NCBI GenBank assembly: GCA_029204225.1
Contig: CM055098.1
Coordinates: forward strand, 5,947,246 to 6,011,245
Direction of reading: 5' to 3'
Source: Diphasiastrum complanatum
Taxonomy: Eukaryota; Streptophyta; Lycopodiopsida; Lycopodiales; Lycopodiaceae
DNA: 64,000 bases
In this document: positions 22,642-34,186 of the stretch, in pieces
How positions within the stretch are numbered: position 1 is the first letter of the stretch
Layout: each line of letters begins with the position of its first letter
Program-made: the position numbers and the translations under genes
Notes under the pieces: model-generated
What the model saw: only the letters and a program-made list of their open reading frames with translations
What the model was told of the DNA's origin: nothing
The model's database searches: none

Positions 22642-24790
22642 TTAAGAACCGTCTTGGTTCTCTAAGACAAAGTCTGGAAAAATCTTGCGAAGGACGCTGC
22701 CTCTTTCCCAAGTGGCATTCTCAACAGGCTGATCATTCCACTTAACCAGATATTCTCAATATAGAGTATGATGAGTCTGCGTCTCTCTACTATCAAGAAT
22801 CTCTAGTTCATGTGGAGGTTGCTGAGGATCCAATGGGAGAGCTAGAACACTGTCCCCTATCAGATTTTCTGGTCTGGCTAAGGCTTTTTGTAACTAACTT
22901 ACATAAAAGACTGGAAAAACTTTACTATTGTGCGGGATTTCTAGTTCATAGGTGACCTCGCCTAGCCTCCTACTGATGGTAAAGGGACCACAATACCTTG
23001 GAGACAACTTAGCACACACTCCTGATTTGAGGGTTTTAGAGTCAACTGGGACTCTCAAGTAGACTTTCTCACCAGCAGAGAACTGCACATCCCTTCTGTG
23101 TGGATCTACATAATGCATGGCTCGATCCTGGGACTGTCTGATGCTACGCTTAGCATGTTCTATCATCTGGTTTAGGTCCTCTAAAAAGTTTCTGGCTGCT
23201 TCAACTTTTGCTTGTTTAAACCCTACGGCTGTGGGTGAGTGTGGTTGGAAACCGTTCATCAGCATAAATGGGCTGTATATTGTAGTTGAATGTTTGGTAC
23301 TGTTGTAAGCAAACTCTAATATCGAGAGATACTCCTCCCAATTAGTCTGCTTTTTGCTGACGTATGCACAAAGCATATTCTCCAGCACCTGATTTACCCT
23401 CTATGTTTGACCATCTGTGTGTGGATGATTGGTGGTACTCATATTAAGTTTACTATGGAGATGATGGAATACTGCTCTCCAGAAATTTCCATTAAACTTA
23501 CTGTCCCGGTCGCTGACTATGCCGGAAGGTAGACCATACAATTTAAATAGCCCATCCACAAACAAGCTCGCTAACTCTAGAGCTCTAACGGTTGGTTTGG
23601 TTGGAATAAAATGAGCCATTTTGGTTAGACAGTCAATTGTGACCCATATAGCATCATTTCCCTTTTGGATTTCAGGCAGGCCTACTATAAAATCCATGGA
23701 GATACTCTCCCATTTGCCAACTAGTATTTCTAAGGGCTGCAACAACCCTCCTGCCTTTAAATGCTCTACTTTATTTACTTGACATTTCTGGCAACTGGTT
23801 ACATACTATTGGACATCCTTTTTCATACTGGGCCAGAAAATTGCCTACAAAGAAGCTCATAGGTCTTTTGTATGCCTGGGTGTCCTGCACTAGGATTGTC
23901 ATGACATTCATATAGGACCTGCTGCCTATAATCCTCTGAATTGGGGACACATACTCTATCTCTATAGAGCAAGTATCATCCTAAATGGAATACTGTTTCC
24001 ATTTGAATCCTTGAGTCAACTGATCCTCAACCACTAGGGTTTGCTTGGGTAATACAGGCTCAGAATTCTCAACGTCATCTGACGACGTATACTCGGACTC
24101 ATCATCATCCTCAACGAAAGTTGTCGTATTCTTGGATGAACTGGCACCAGCCCCGGGAACTAGTTCTGGAGTCTGTAACTGTCTGCTATGAACTGAGTTC
24201 CAGATAGTAGAGAAGAATGCATCATGCTGGCACGTCCCTCTCAAGGACTCGAGTAACTCATTACGAATCTGAGTAAAACTCAGCTCGTTTATCATAGGCA
24301 TTCTACTAAGGGCATCTACTACTGTATTGAATTTCCCCCGTCTATATCTGATAGACATATCAAACTCTTGCATCAACTCTGCCCAATGAGTTTTCCGACC
24401 TCTAAGCTTAGGTTGATTGCAAAGGTATCTGAGACTTTCATGGTCTGTCAGGACCTCAAAGTTGGCACCATACAAATAATGCCTCCAAGTCTTAAGGGCA
24501 TGGACTATAGAAAAGAGTTCCTTTTCATAGGCACTGTACCTAGTCTGAACTGGCTCGAGTTTTTTACTCTCGAACGCAACTGGTCGTCCACCCTGAGTTA
24601 GCACAGCACCTACTACAAAGTCGCTAGCATCTGTTTCGACCACAAATGGCTGATTGGGGTCGATGACCTTTAAAACTGGTGCTGTAGCTAAGGCTGTTTT
24701 GAGAGCATCAAACCTCTCCTGCTGTGCGGACTCCCAAATGAACTCCTTTCCCTTCCCCTTAAGAAGATTTGTCATGGGTGTGAAGATTAT
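22642..24790 (-). pseudogene. Ty3/gypsy chromodomain-type pol remnant: RNase H, integrase, chromodomain
   Basis: Reading downward, 24775-23981 encodes RNase H with FVVETDASDF, SAYEKELFSIV, VLTDHESLRYL and VVDALSR. A decayed HHCC zinc region follows (HDNPSAGH, CQKCQ). The integrase core at 23745-23401 has SMDFIVGLPE, VTIDCLTKMAHF and VSDRDSKFNG; 23388-22894 holds the C-terminal SPFMLMNGFQ to LSPRYCGPF part. A chromodomain (EYLVKWNDQPVENATWE) ends at a TAA at 22642-22644. Several stops and frameshifts break it (between 23980 and 23745, at 23401, at 22894, and one stop inside the chromodomain). Reverse transcriptase, protease and Gag are missing because the element is cut at about 24790. Chromodomains in this family are thought to direct insertion to heterochromatin. 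Confidence 0.9.
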
Positions 24791-25976
24791 TTCAATTTGA
24801 ATGTGCTGAGTAGTTCAGATGATCATACAACACAAGTTTTGCAAACTAATCTCTTGGTGGCTGGGTTGTCAGCCCCAATCCTCACATGGTTGGCCTTGGT
24901 ATTTTAAAACTAATTGGCTGCAAATCATGTTCTTTCCCATGAGAGTTTGGAAATTAAAACAAAGATAATCATCTCTCAAGTATTAGTTATAGGCCATTAT
25001 TTGTATGATTCATTTTTCTACACATGATCTAAGTGGCTTATAATCTACATCTAAATAGATCATATTTAGGCAAATTCATAGAGTCCAAATTTGTGCATGC
25101 AATCACATGCATATATAATATTAGTCAGAAAGGTTTTAGCATAGACTATATTCTATAACGCAATTTCATGTTGCTAAGGTAGTTACAAAAGCATGAGAAA
25201 CTCTAGAAGATATATAGCCTCCCACAAAGTTATTAGTTGATGAAAATATAATCAAATTAGGTTTGAGCAAGGGACTAATTTGATAAGACAAGGCCATGGG
25301 GCTTACCACACTCACCCATTTGTTATGTTTTCCTCCATCTCAGGCCACATTTTTCCTATGATCATCATAATTGCATAGAATATAGTTTTGAAGTATTTAT
25401 TCTAGAATATATAGTCATGATACACCAAATAATATAGTTGTATATAAATTGTGAAACACATATACATAAGAACTCAAAAATTGTATGAAGCTTTGTCATA
25501 CACATGTACACTCAAACTTAAGAAAACAAGAAAGAAAAAACCACTTCAAATTTTAGAAAAAGAAGACATTTTTGTGCTCAAACCCATGTCACACACAAAT
25601 GCCGCAAATCACATTTTAGCAAAGCATCATGATAGCCACAACTCAATGTTGGGCATTTCATTTTAAAATGTAAAGTAGCTAAATTATTACATACTAAGCA
25701 ATTTTTTCAGACCCTTTGGTGTAAAATCGATCGTACTCAGATGAAAGTTGGCAATCAATATTTTAGTTTCTACTACCAAATACTAAAACTTTATAATCAA
25801 ATAGCTCAAGAAGAAAACTATGTCCCCTGCGACATCCCATAAGCTTTTGGTATCGCTACCTTTGGCCCTGCTTACATTTCCTGGTCATCACATTCGATGG
25901 ATCAGAGAAATGGCAGATACCCTCCAGTCTGAAAATAATGATGAGTGCTTGGGAAGATAGCATTGGGATATGATGA
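24791..25976. other. AT-rich downstream flank of P450 copy 1
   Basis: No gene is recognised. Part of it (about 25375-25425, atagaatatagttttgaag) resembles about 42795-42820 downstream of P450 copy 2. This suggests the duplicated segment reached beyond the coding sequence. Confidence 0.45.
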
Positions 25977-27580
25977 TCAGTAGAGGTAATCAGACAGGCG
26001 AGGAACTGCGATGGCGCGTAAGGGAAATGCCTTGGGTAATGTGAGCCCAAATTCTTCGGACATATCCAATTTTTGTGAAGACGGAATAGACCACTCAAAG
26101 CTCTGGAGAAGTACAGCCAGTCCCAGCTGCACTGTTGTCAACCCCATTGAGAGGCCCGGGCATCCCCTCCTCCCAGTGCCAAAAGGCAACAGCTCAAAGT
26201 CCTGCCCACGTACATCAATGTTGCTGCTTAAGAACCTCTCTGGATAAAATTCCAGGGCTCTTTCCCACGTTGATGGATCTCGCCCAATTGCCCATACATT
26301 CACCAGCAGACGTGTCTTCGCAGGGATGTCGTAGCCGGCCACTTGAACAGCTTCTGTGGACTCGTGCGGCACCAGAAAGGGGGTAGATGGATGCAGACGA
26401 AAGGTTTCTTTCACAATTGATTGGAGGTATTTCAGCTGTGGAAGATCTGCCTCTTCTACTTTGCGATCGCGTCCAACCACATTATCCAACTCGTGCTGAG
26501 CCTTTTGCTGAATCCAAGGATTAAGCAGGATTTCCGAAAGCGCCCACTCTATCGTTACTGCCGAAGTTTCAGTGCCCGCTGCCAACATATTCTGCATGAC
26601 CAAAACAAGATGAGAATATGCTTTCTAAATCGGAACAATAATATCTGCAACAAGCACGAGAATGAATTGACAACTTTAAACTTACGAAAACCACGGCCTT
26701 GATGTTATCTACGCTAAGATGTTCATAATGATCATTAATGCTCCCTGTAGATAAGAGGACATCTATGAAATCAAGCGATGCATCTGTTGAAACGTCTAGC
26801 TTCTTGTCCAGATGCTCCCGAATTATTCTATCCAAAAAAGAATCCAGTCGCTTTCTTAGAGCCTTCATCTGGCGCTTGTAGCCCTGGATATCCAGCCACC
26901 CAATGTAGGGAATGAAATCCCCCAGATTGATCACGCCAAGCAAATGTTCATGTTCGGTAACAATCTCTTCGAAATTAATAGCCTCTTTGCTGTCGGAGGC
27001 GAAATACTTCTTCTTTAAGACCATACGCGCCATGATGCTGCGTGTCAGTCCGTAGACATGTGAGTGTATATCAACTGCCCCGCCTCCCTCACATTCATGT
27101 CGAATGGATTTCAACATGAGATAGGCCTCTTCTATTCTGATATGCTTGCTTGCTTCCATCCGTTTAGGAGTAAAAAACTGTAATTGGCACATCTTTCTGG
27201 TATCTCTCCAGTATGGACCGTATTCTGCAAATACTACGTCCGTGTGATTGTAACTAAGTATCGTCCCAGCCAGCGACTTTGGTCTTGAGGCAAAAGATCT
27301 GATCATAGGTCTTTAGAAATTCTTTTGCTAGTGCTTTATTGGAAACTACAACAGTCCCGATAGAGCCTAGCCTGAGAAACATGAGAGGCCCATACCTTCG
27401 AGCTAATTGTGCCACAGATTGATGTGGCAATGTGCCCAGAAGGTGGAGATGTCCGATAAATGGCCAAGCTAGTGGAGATGGAGGCAGATTGAGTCTTTTC
27501 TGCAACGTCAGTATTAACTTGGAGAGGATAAAGAGCGAAACTAGCCCAATCGCTACGGCTGCATAACCAGTCAGCCCCAT
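25977..27580 (-). pseudogene. Cytochrome P450 (CYP71 clan), copy 1, one-base frameshift
   Basis: Two exons: 27580-26686 and 26591-25977, with a 94-bp GT-AG intron (donor TTC/gtaagt, acceptor atgcag). Plant microsomal P450 features in order: N-terminal membrane anchor (GYAAVAIGLVSLFIL), proline hinge NLPPSP, I-helix AAGTETS, ExxR as ETFR, PERF, and heme loop FGTGRRGCPG with the ligand cysteine. An extra T in a run at 27292-27295, compared with copy 2, shifts the frame after TYDQIF and would truncate the protein at about residue 108. The rest is free of stops, so the damage is recent or a sequencing slip. Such enzymes use NADPH-P450 reductase at the ER; the substrate is unknown. It resembles gymnosperm-expanded CYP71-clan families such as CYP750 (inference only). 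Confidence 0.88.
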
Positions 27581-27656
27581 ACCTCTCAACAGTATATCAG
27601 CACTCAGCACCCAAAACGTGTATCGGTCTCCAGAATATTACTAAGGAGCGCCCTGA

Positions 27657-27666
27657 TATTAATATA
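27657..27666 (-). promoter_or_regulatory. TATA-like element of P450 copy 1
   Basis: Reads gctatattaatat on the minus strand, about 80 bp before the chosen start codon. The same gctatattaata word lies at the equivalent place before copy 2. Confidence 0.55.
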
Positions 27667-28171
27667 GCCCTGTACTGTACGAAAGAAGCACATGAGCTGA
27701 AAGGACACTAGAAAGCATTCGTGGCCTCTTCAAGCACATAGAATCAACATAAACGTAAAAGCTCATCCGGGAGGATGATTTATGCTGCTGCTCCGATCCT
27801 TCGTTGGTATTGCAAACCCAAATTGCATTCTAGGATCACTTGCATTCAGATTATTTTCTCGCTCTATCACTTTCTTTCACTCTCTTACATCCGTTCATGG
27901 AAATTGTATTGTAAATAGTACTTACGTTGCATTCTTCTGTCTTTCTCTCTTGCTCGCTCCTTCATGCAACGTGGTCCCTCGTACGTCACCTAGTGGCAAG
28001 TATCATGCAAGGTGATGACGGCCAGGACTTTCTCTGTCGCCTCAACTTTTGTCGGGTTGTGTTATGTACTATCGGTGGGTGGTATGCCACCATCAGTGCA
28101 AGTATGAAAGAACATACTTACTTTTGCTTAGTATATATTTTTGTGATACATCTTGAGAAGAACGCTCTCCC

Positions 28172-28410
28172 GGACGTAATTGGCATCAAGTGTAATAGAG
28201 GACAGGTGTCGCATTTTCATAGGCTTTGAACACAGATTGAGAGCCATAGCGCATTGTTGAAGGGTAGTTGAAGGGTTGAATGCCAATTACGTCCAGTGAC
28301 AGGCCGTGAGCAGGCCTGCTACCATGTAAAAGCAACCTTCAACGCACTTCGCCGCAGGGCGGCTCTGTGCGTGAAGGCTGCTTGCTACACAGGGTAGCGG
28401 GCCTGCTCAC
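28172..28410. repeat. Nested inverted repeats, MITE- or hairpin-like
   Basis: Perfect 15-bp arms ggacgtaattggcat (28172-28186) and atgccaattacgtcc (28280-28294) lie 93 bp apart. Immediately after, an imperfect inverted repeat with about 45-bp arms runs from gtgagcaggcctgctacc (about 28307) to gggtagcgggcctgctcac (ending about 28411), with a GC-rich loop, cgccgcagggcgg. No coding frame. It may be a small non-autonomous DNA transposon or a foldback element. The adjacent stretch 27667-28171 shows nothing else. Confidence 0.5.
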
Positions 28411-28488
28411 GCCCATTAGATATTTTGGTCAATGAATTTATAGTGTTGGTTTAAAAATGTATTAATAATGCAAGTTTTTCAGCCAAGA

Positions 28489-28705
28489 CTACTAATATCA
28501 GGACTAGGGGCAGATTATGAGTTTTTCCGTTTGTGCTAGACTTTTAACTTATTCAATGTGCCCCAAACAAATCAACTCTTGGCCCTTACCCAGGCGTTAG
28601 AGGTACTAATATTTGGACTATGCGCAAATTATGAGTTTTCCAATTATGATTGGTGCCAAGAACGTCAATATTATTCAGTGTGCCCCAAAAACATCATTGG
28701 CCACC
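28489..28705. repeat. Diverged tandem duplication of about 110 bp
   Basis: Two consecutive units share the order actaatat, ggacta, gattatgagttt, ttattca-tgtgccccaaa (first about 28489-28570, second about 28605-28695). No gene is present. Confidence 0.5.
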
Positions 28706-28766
28706 AACCAAGGCCACAAATATGTTTTGCCAACTTTTCACGCACTATATTTCAAAAAGGTCATGT

Positions 28767-29446
28767 TGTCACGAAAGCGAAACTGTTTAGTGTCGCGAAA
28801 GCAAAACTGTTTCTTTTTCGTTTTCGTTTTCATATACGCGAACGATTTTGTGTTTTTGAATTGTCTTTTGCGCGGAAGCTTCACAGGAACCTAGACACGC
28901 GACTGCACATCACAGAACACATTTTATTCTAGCAATCAAGACAGACAACACAAGACAAGGAGATGCACGAAAATAGTGCGACTGTATTATCAGTTTAATT
29001 TTAGAGCGAGATCGTCAGTGTCTCGCTCGTTGGCGGAATGACAATCTGCTCTCTCGTTGTGTTCTGCTTGCTGGCAGACTTTCATGCACAGCTCTTTCAT
29101 TTCTAGTATTTTTCTTTTCTGCTCTACTCGCTACGTCTCTCTCTGTCTCTTACAATTATTCTGTCTATTCTCTTATATCTTTATGATCCAGGATAGTTTA
29201 TATCTCCACAGTGTGGAGTTTACAAGACTAGTTAACGCTAATCAACTAATCAGTTCCTCTCCGTCGTTGCCACTCGTTTCAGCTGGGCGTGAAGTCTACG
29301 ACTCCAAGCCCGTTGAGCTACCAGCTGGCAGCGTGAAAGATTCCCCTTCGTTTGTTTCATTTCCTTCGTTTGTTTTCACTCATTTTCTTTCGTATCTTTT
29401 CATTTTGTGTCCCTTTGCGGTTTGCGGTCCTGGAGGTATGTTTACG
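28767..29446 (-). mobile_element. Solo LTR of the copia C family, reversed
   Basis: About 680 bp whose reverse complement matches the LTR at 13912-14623 almost throughout, from cgtaaacatacctcc to gctttcgtgaca. No internal region follows on either side, so it is a solo LTR left by recombination or a truncated copy. The target duplication is not obvious. Confidence 0.8.
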
Positions 29447-29937
29447 ATTCGCAATGGTACCCTTGGATCAAGGGTAGGTGCCTTTGGATTAAGGTACTTG
29501 TGTCCTTGGATAAGGGCATGTAGGTGTCTATATCTTAGATGGACGTATGGAACCTAGTGAGGTGTTAGGAGGACCTTACCATGGGTATTAGTCATTTTCC
29601 TAGACCTTGGACCTCAACCTTGAGCCATGATCACATAAAAGGCATTGGACCAAAGTTAGCCATCACATAAGGGTCATGGAGAACTAGTAGGACGGCGCAC
29701 CTACTAGGGTCCCAAGATGTTCCTAAAGAACAAAAGAATTTATATTCAATAGCCATAAGTTATGGAAGGTGTCTTGTGACATTCCACAAACTTGTGGGCC
29801 TCGTGGCCCTTCATTTGCCTTCCATTTTCTCATTGGCTTGTGTGGGCATTCCATACTGCTTTGGAGTGGGTCATTGGCCATCTATAAGAGAGGGAGAGGG
29901 CGCCTAATTGAAGTGAGATTTCTTGTATTGTGGTATG
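29447..29937. other. Spacer before copia derivative B
   Basis: No gene is seen. The first part repeats the words cccttggat-aagggtaggt, ccttggat-aaggt and ccttggataaggg (about 29460-29520), a short degenerate tandem repeat. Confidence 0.4.
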
Positions 29938-30588
29938 TGTGAAAGATTCAACTAGTTTCATCACATTTTGCAAAATTTTCATATTTGGCATATTGAGGCC
30001 AAAACTTGTTTTATACTTAGAGGTTGACTTTTCAAAGTTCATTAGTCTAAATTTCATTTGAATAAACACTTTTTTGAAAGTGTGGGAAAGATAGAATGCG
30101 AGTTTGAGTAGATTCAATTTGAATAAGTTGGGTACATTGAATCTAGACCCAAAATTGGTAGGGTTAGCATTTTGGTGGGAAAGCCAAGTGGCCAAATAGG
30201 GTTTGGACCTGTTATAAAAGGATGAAACTCGTGGAGAGAGCAATCTTCTCTCTTCTCTATTTCATTTCAGGCTTATACATGGTTCTCTTGGATTCTTCTA
30301 TCCATTGGTGCACTATCTTGGTGATTGCTTGCAATTCTATGTGTAGAATGATCTATATTTGTTATTTTTGGATCCACACGTGTGAAATACAGTGGCTTGC
30401 TGGTTTTGTACGGACAGCAATAGTACATAATCATTTCATTCAAGTTTGATCAAGTTCTATTGGCGTTTGCATCTCAATTTGTGTGTAGATGCTGATTTTT
30501 CTACATTGGTGAGATTGGTAGTGTATTTCTCTTTCTAACCAAAGATCATTCAAGTAGATTGGATCTTAAGTATCTGAGATCTTTCACA
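29938..30588 (+). repeat. 5' LTR of copia derivative B
   Basis: Starts tgtgaaagattcaac and ends gatctttcaca. It carries ggatccacacgtgtgaaat, the cacgtg-centred palindrome found in several LTRs of this window. Confidence 0.92.
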
Positions 30589-30600
30589 TGGTATCAGAGC
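30589..30600 (+). promoter_or_regulatory. Primer-binding site of copia derivative B
   Basis: tggtatcagagc, directly after the LTR. The leader 30601-31188 is non-coding. Confidence 0.9.
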
Positions 30601-31188
30601 TTGTGTTTCAGGTTATGAAGGAGGAAATCAGATCTATCAATGATTTGGTGAAGATATCAAGTCTAGAGCATGCTAGAGAGGATTCTACACCAAAATCGGA
30701 TTTTTTGCTTTTGTAGATTGGATCTTTTGTAGATCAAAACACTAAATAGGTCATTATACTTGTTCAATTCCAGTTTTTGAATTCACATGCTGGATTTGGC
30801 CGATTTTTGGATCATTGGATCAGCCTAAGTGGTGGCTTATAGATTGCATATCAAATTTTCAGCATTTGCATGTAGATTTGAAATAGTCAATTTTTTGTGA
30901 TTTTGTCAAAACCCTAATTTTGATTGGATCTCTAGATAGTGAGGTTACTGGACTTCATTTGAGTGTGTTTCAATCTTAGGAAGTGGCAAAAGTCATTAGA
31001 TTGAGGATAGATCATAGGTTGATCAAGATTCCATGATTCTATGTGTTGATTTGCTTGGATAAGTGCTAGAAGAGAGTTTGTGAGATAGTTTCAAATCTTG
31101 GTGATTTCTTTTGAAAGCATTTGTTGTTGTTCAAAGGAGTGCTTTGTGCATTGAAACAGGTTGAAAGAGAAGATCAGGTCATTGCTAC

Positions 31189-32553
31189 ATGGAAACCTCA
31201 ATTGGAGTCATGTTGGAAGCCAATGATAGGTTTACCTCAAGTAACTATTCATTATGGAAAGTGACGATGGAGTCACTTCTTGAGATGAATGATGTTTTGG
31301 ATATTGTTGTAGGTTTGGAGGAGAGACCAGCAACACAACAAGATCAATTGAGGTATGACAAGAGGGCCAAGAAGGCTCTACACATGATAAAGATGAATGT
31401 TACCAATGAACTTCTCAAGGAAGTTGGTAAGTGCACATCATCTTTGGAAGCTTGGAATTCATTGAAGAAGCTTTATGAATCCAAGTCTACTTCTAGAGTG
31501 TTGACTCTAAGAAGGCAAATCTTTTCTTGTTTGCAAAAGAATGAAGAAAGTCCAAGTACTTTTGTTTTGAGAATGAAAGCATTGAATGATGAGTTAGCTT
31601 GCATAGATGAAAGCATTAAGGAAGGAGAGCTTATTCAAGTGATTCTTAATGGCTTGTTGGATGCTCATGCTAACATTGTTCAAAGTATTGCTATTCAAAA
31701 GACTTTTCCAAGTTTGATGGATCTTCAAGAGATCTTGATCAATGAGGAATATAGGCTTCAAGCAAGAGGTGGATCTACATCGACACTTCAAGAGGATGCT
31801 ATGTTCACAAAGGGAAAATTCAAGGGCAAAACCAAAAGCAAGTGGTCTAAAGGGCAAGATCAAGTGGATGCTTCTTCAAGTGGCAAAAAGAAGGATAGAT
31901 CAAAGCTCAAGTGCTTCTATTGTGGCATCAAAGGACACTTTGCAAGTGAGTGCTACAAGAAGAAGAGAGATCAAGGCGACAAGCAAGGTAATCTTACTCT
32001 TGATGAGGATGGTTTGGATGTGCAAGATGCAAATGATGATGCTTTTGTGATGTCTTCATGTATGCTTGCTAATGATGGAGATCTAGATCCTTGGTGGATT
32101 GATAGTGGAGCAAGTTCACACATGACCTTTCACAAAGAGTATTTCACTTCTTTGTTGGCATATGGAGATGATAAGAGGGTGATCTACACGGCCAATGATG
32201 GTGAGTGTGCAATCAAAGGGATTGGCACAATTCCTATTTCTCTCTCTACAAATAGGAATGTTCATTTGGAGGATGTCTTGTTTATTCCATCTATTACCAA
32301 GAATTTGCTTAGTGTGAGTCAAATGCTAAGTAAGGGCCTCAAGGTGGAGTTTGATGGAGATGCTTGTTTGATCAAAAGGAAGGATGTCTTGATTGGAAAA
32401 GGTAAAAGGCAAGGGAAGTTGTTCAAACTTGATGCCTGTGTTATTGCTAACCAAGTTGGATGTGTTGCAAGGGAGCAAATTTCTATTCAAGAGGTTTGGC
32501 ACACTATTTTTATTTATTTACATGGAATACTCACAACAGGGTCTCTGACCTGA
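31189..32553 (+). CDS. Copia gag-protease ORF, C-terminally replaced
   Basis: 454 codons from METSIGVMLEAN. Gag has NYSLWKVTMESLLEM and the LKKLYESKSTS and LNGLLDAHANI segments of copia Gag. An intact CCHC knuckle (CFYCGIKGHFASEC) begins near residue 242, and the protease motif WWIDSGASSHMTF near residue 302. The frame then reads SQMLSKGLKVEFDGD and reaches the pre-integrase Trp-His (EVWH), where foreign sequence begins. The last 16 residues are therefore not copia. It could in principle still supply Gag and protease, which makes it a possible helper for the pol-less element D next to it (speculation). Confidence 0.85.
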   Translation: METSIGVMLEANDRFTSSNYSLWKVTMESLLEMNDVLDIVVGLEERPATQQDQLRYDKRAKKALHMIKMNVTNELLKEVGKCTSSLEAWNSLKKLYESKSTSRVLTLRRQIFSCLQKNEESPSTFVLRMKALNDELACIDESIKEGELIQVILNGLLDAHANIVQSIAIQKTFPSLMDLQEILINEEYRLQARGGSTSTLQEDAMFTKGKFKGKTKSKWSKGQDQVDASSSGKKKDRSKLKCFYCGIKGHFASECYKKKRDQGDKQGNLTLDEDGLDVQDANDDAFVMSSCMLANDGDLDPWWIDSGASSHMTFHKEYFTSLLAYGDDKRVIYTANDGECAIKGIGTIPISLSTNRNVHLEDVLFIPSITKNLLSVSQMLSKGLKVEFDGDACLIKRKDVLIGKGKRQGKLFKLDACVIANQVGCVAREQISIQEVWHTIFIYLHGILTTGSLT

Positions 32554-33690
32554 AGCAGTGCTGATCCCTCGACACTATGTGGCTAGTAGGGATGCTGTGT
32601 TTCTTTTTGTTGTCAGATGAGGTAGCTCGTAACGTCTTCCATAAACTCTAGTCTTTTTTGGCTTATCGCATCTTTGGAAGGGACGGAGTTTTGGACATCT
32701 GTGAGCCAAAATTGCTCGATCCATGTTTGGAATTGGTCTTCAACTTTTTCAGATGTCAGGGCTATGTTAGGATCAAAAAAGATGGGTGGAAAGTTGTCCC
32801 ATTTGGTGGAAACGCCCATTAAAAACTCTAGGTCCTAGGCAAATTTGACTATCGTGCAGACTATGGGATTAGGGCACTTGAGGTAGTGTTTATAAAATTG
32901 GACGAGAGCCTACCTACATCCATGCCCCATCCGTACTCCGAGTAAATCCTTGGCCAGTTGAGTGTCTTGATGGTGATCTTGCCAAAGGAGTTCCACATTC
33001 CGCCCATTTTAATCGTCGAAAAATGGATACGAAATGTGGATTGGTGTGCAACTAGCGTGGGCTAGTCACATAAGCCCTATGGTCGTCAAATATTTTTTGA
33101 ATGTGTGCTGCCGCCACTCAGATTGTGGCCCCAATGCCAGAAGGCATGCCAACTCATTGCCTTTGATGTATATTGCTGAGAATGATATCTGCCAATCGTT
33201 GCTTGAGGATTCATGTGGATATTGGACTAGATATTAATTGATTTTGTCCTTCAAAGTCTTTAGTTTGTGAAATGCATGGCTGACAGATATGGTGTGAGAG
33301 CTTTGGGAGGTGGAAGCTTTCTGTTCTTCTCCAACTCGTCCTTGGCTAGTGTCTAGGCCTTGGTCGTGAATATCGGGCCTCGCTGCATCTGATCCTTGAT
33401 CATGGTTGAGACTGCCCATGCAGCTTCAAGTGTGGGTGGCGTTGGAATTACCATCGGCTTTGGTTGTGGTCGTTGTGCGATATGCTATTGATAGGCCTTG
33501 AGAGCAACCTTGGCTTGCACGAGCTCTTGGAGTGTGCTTCGGCGGTAGTTGTTGAAACTCTCTTGGTAGCCATCAAACGTTTCTCTATACAATTCCATCT
33601 GCTTCATGATAAAATCCATCTCCTATTGAGTGAGAGGACAGTTGATGGGAATTGGTTGGGCTAATCAAAGTGTCTTCTCTTGTTGCAGGG
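32506..33690 (-). other. Foreign 1.18-kb insert inside copia B, coding-like on the minus strand
   Basis: The insert replaces the integrase core. On the minus strand several stop-interrupted frames look protein-derived: one begins near 33625 with MDFIMKQMELYRETF, followed by a Pro-rich part and QSSHTISVSHAFHKL; later 32819-32613 reads MGVSTKWDNFPPIFFDPN and ends DVTSYLI. I do not recognise the family. It may be the gag region of another element or a captured gene fragment. Its edges show no terminal repeats that I can define. Confidence 0.45.
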
Positions 33691-34112
33691 TCTAGACCTT
33701 CGCTCCCAAGCCGAGTGTCAACTTTCTAAGAACCTTTGGATGCACATGCTATGTCGACATTACTCTTGATGATAGGACCAAGGAGGATCCATCTTCAAGA
33801 ACAGGTATTTTTGTTGGATATAGTGAGGTGAGTAAAGCCTATAAGGTTTACATTTCTTCTACTAACAAAGTGATTGCTGGTAGAGATGTCATTTTTTATG
33901 AGGGGAACATTCCAAAGGCATCTTCAAGCATGATTGATGGTAGAGTGGATGGATCTAACATTCTTGATGTTGATGAGAAGGATCCTACTTTGGATGGTGA
34001 TGATAATGGACCTTCATCAAGTCAAAAGCCAAGGAGAACATCAAGAGAAAGACAAGTACTTTCAAGGCTCACATATGATCAAAAGGGTAAGCAAGTAGTT
34101 TTTGAAAATTAA
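33691..34112 (+). pseudogene. Copia B integrase C-terminal part
   Basis: Resumes in a copia frame with LRTFGCTCYVDI, PSSRTGIFVGYSE, KVYISSTNKVIAGRDVIFYE and a Ser-rich linker, and stops at 34110-34112. It lacks the catalytic core. What follows, 34113-34700, has no RT motifs. Confidence 0.8.
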
Positions 34113-34186
34113 GTTGCTTTTCTAACCTCTTTGTTGTTCAAGTTTACTTTACTTGTTCTAACTCATGTTTGAGCATTTTCATGTAA

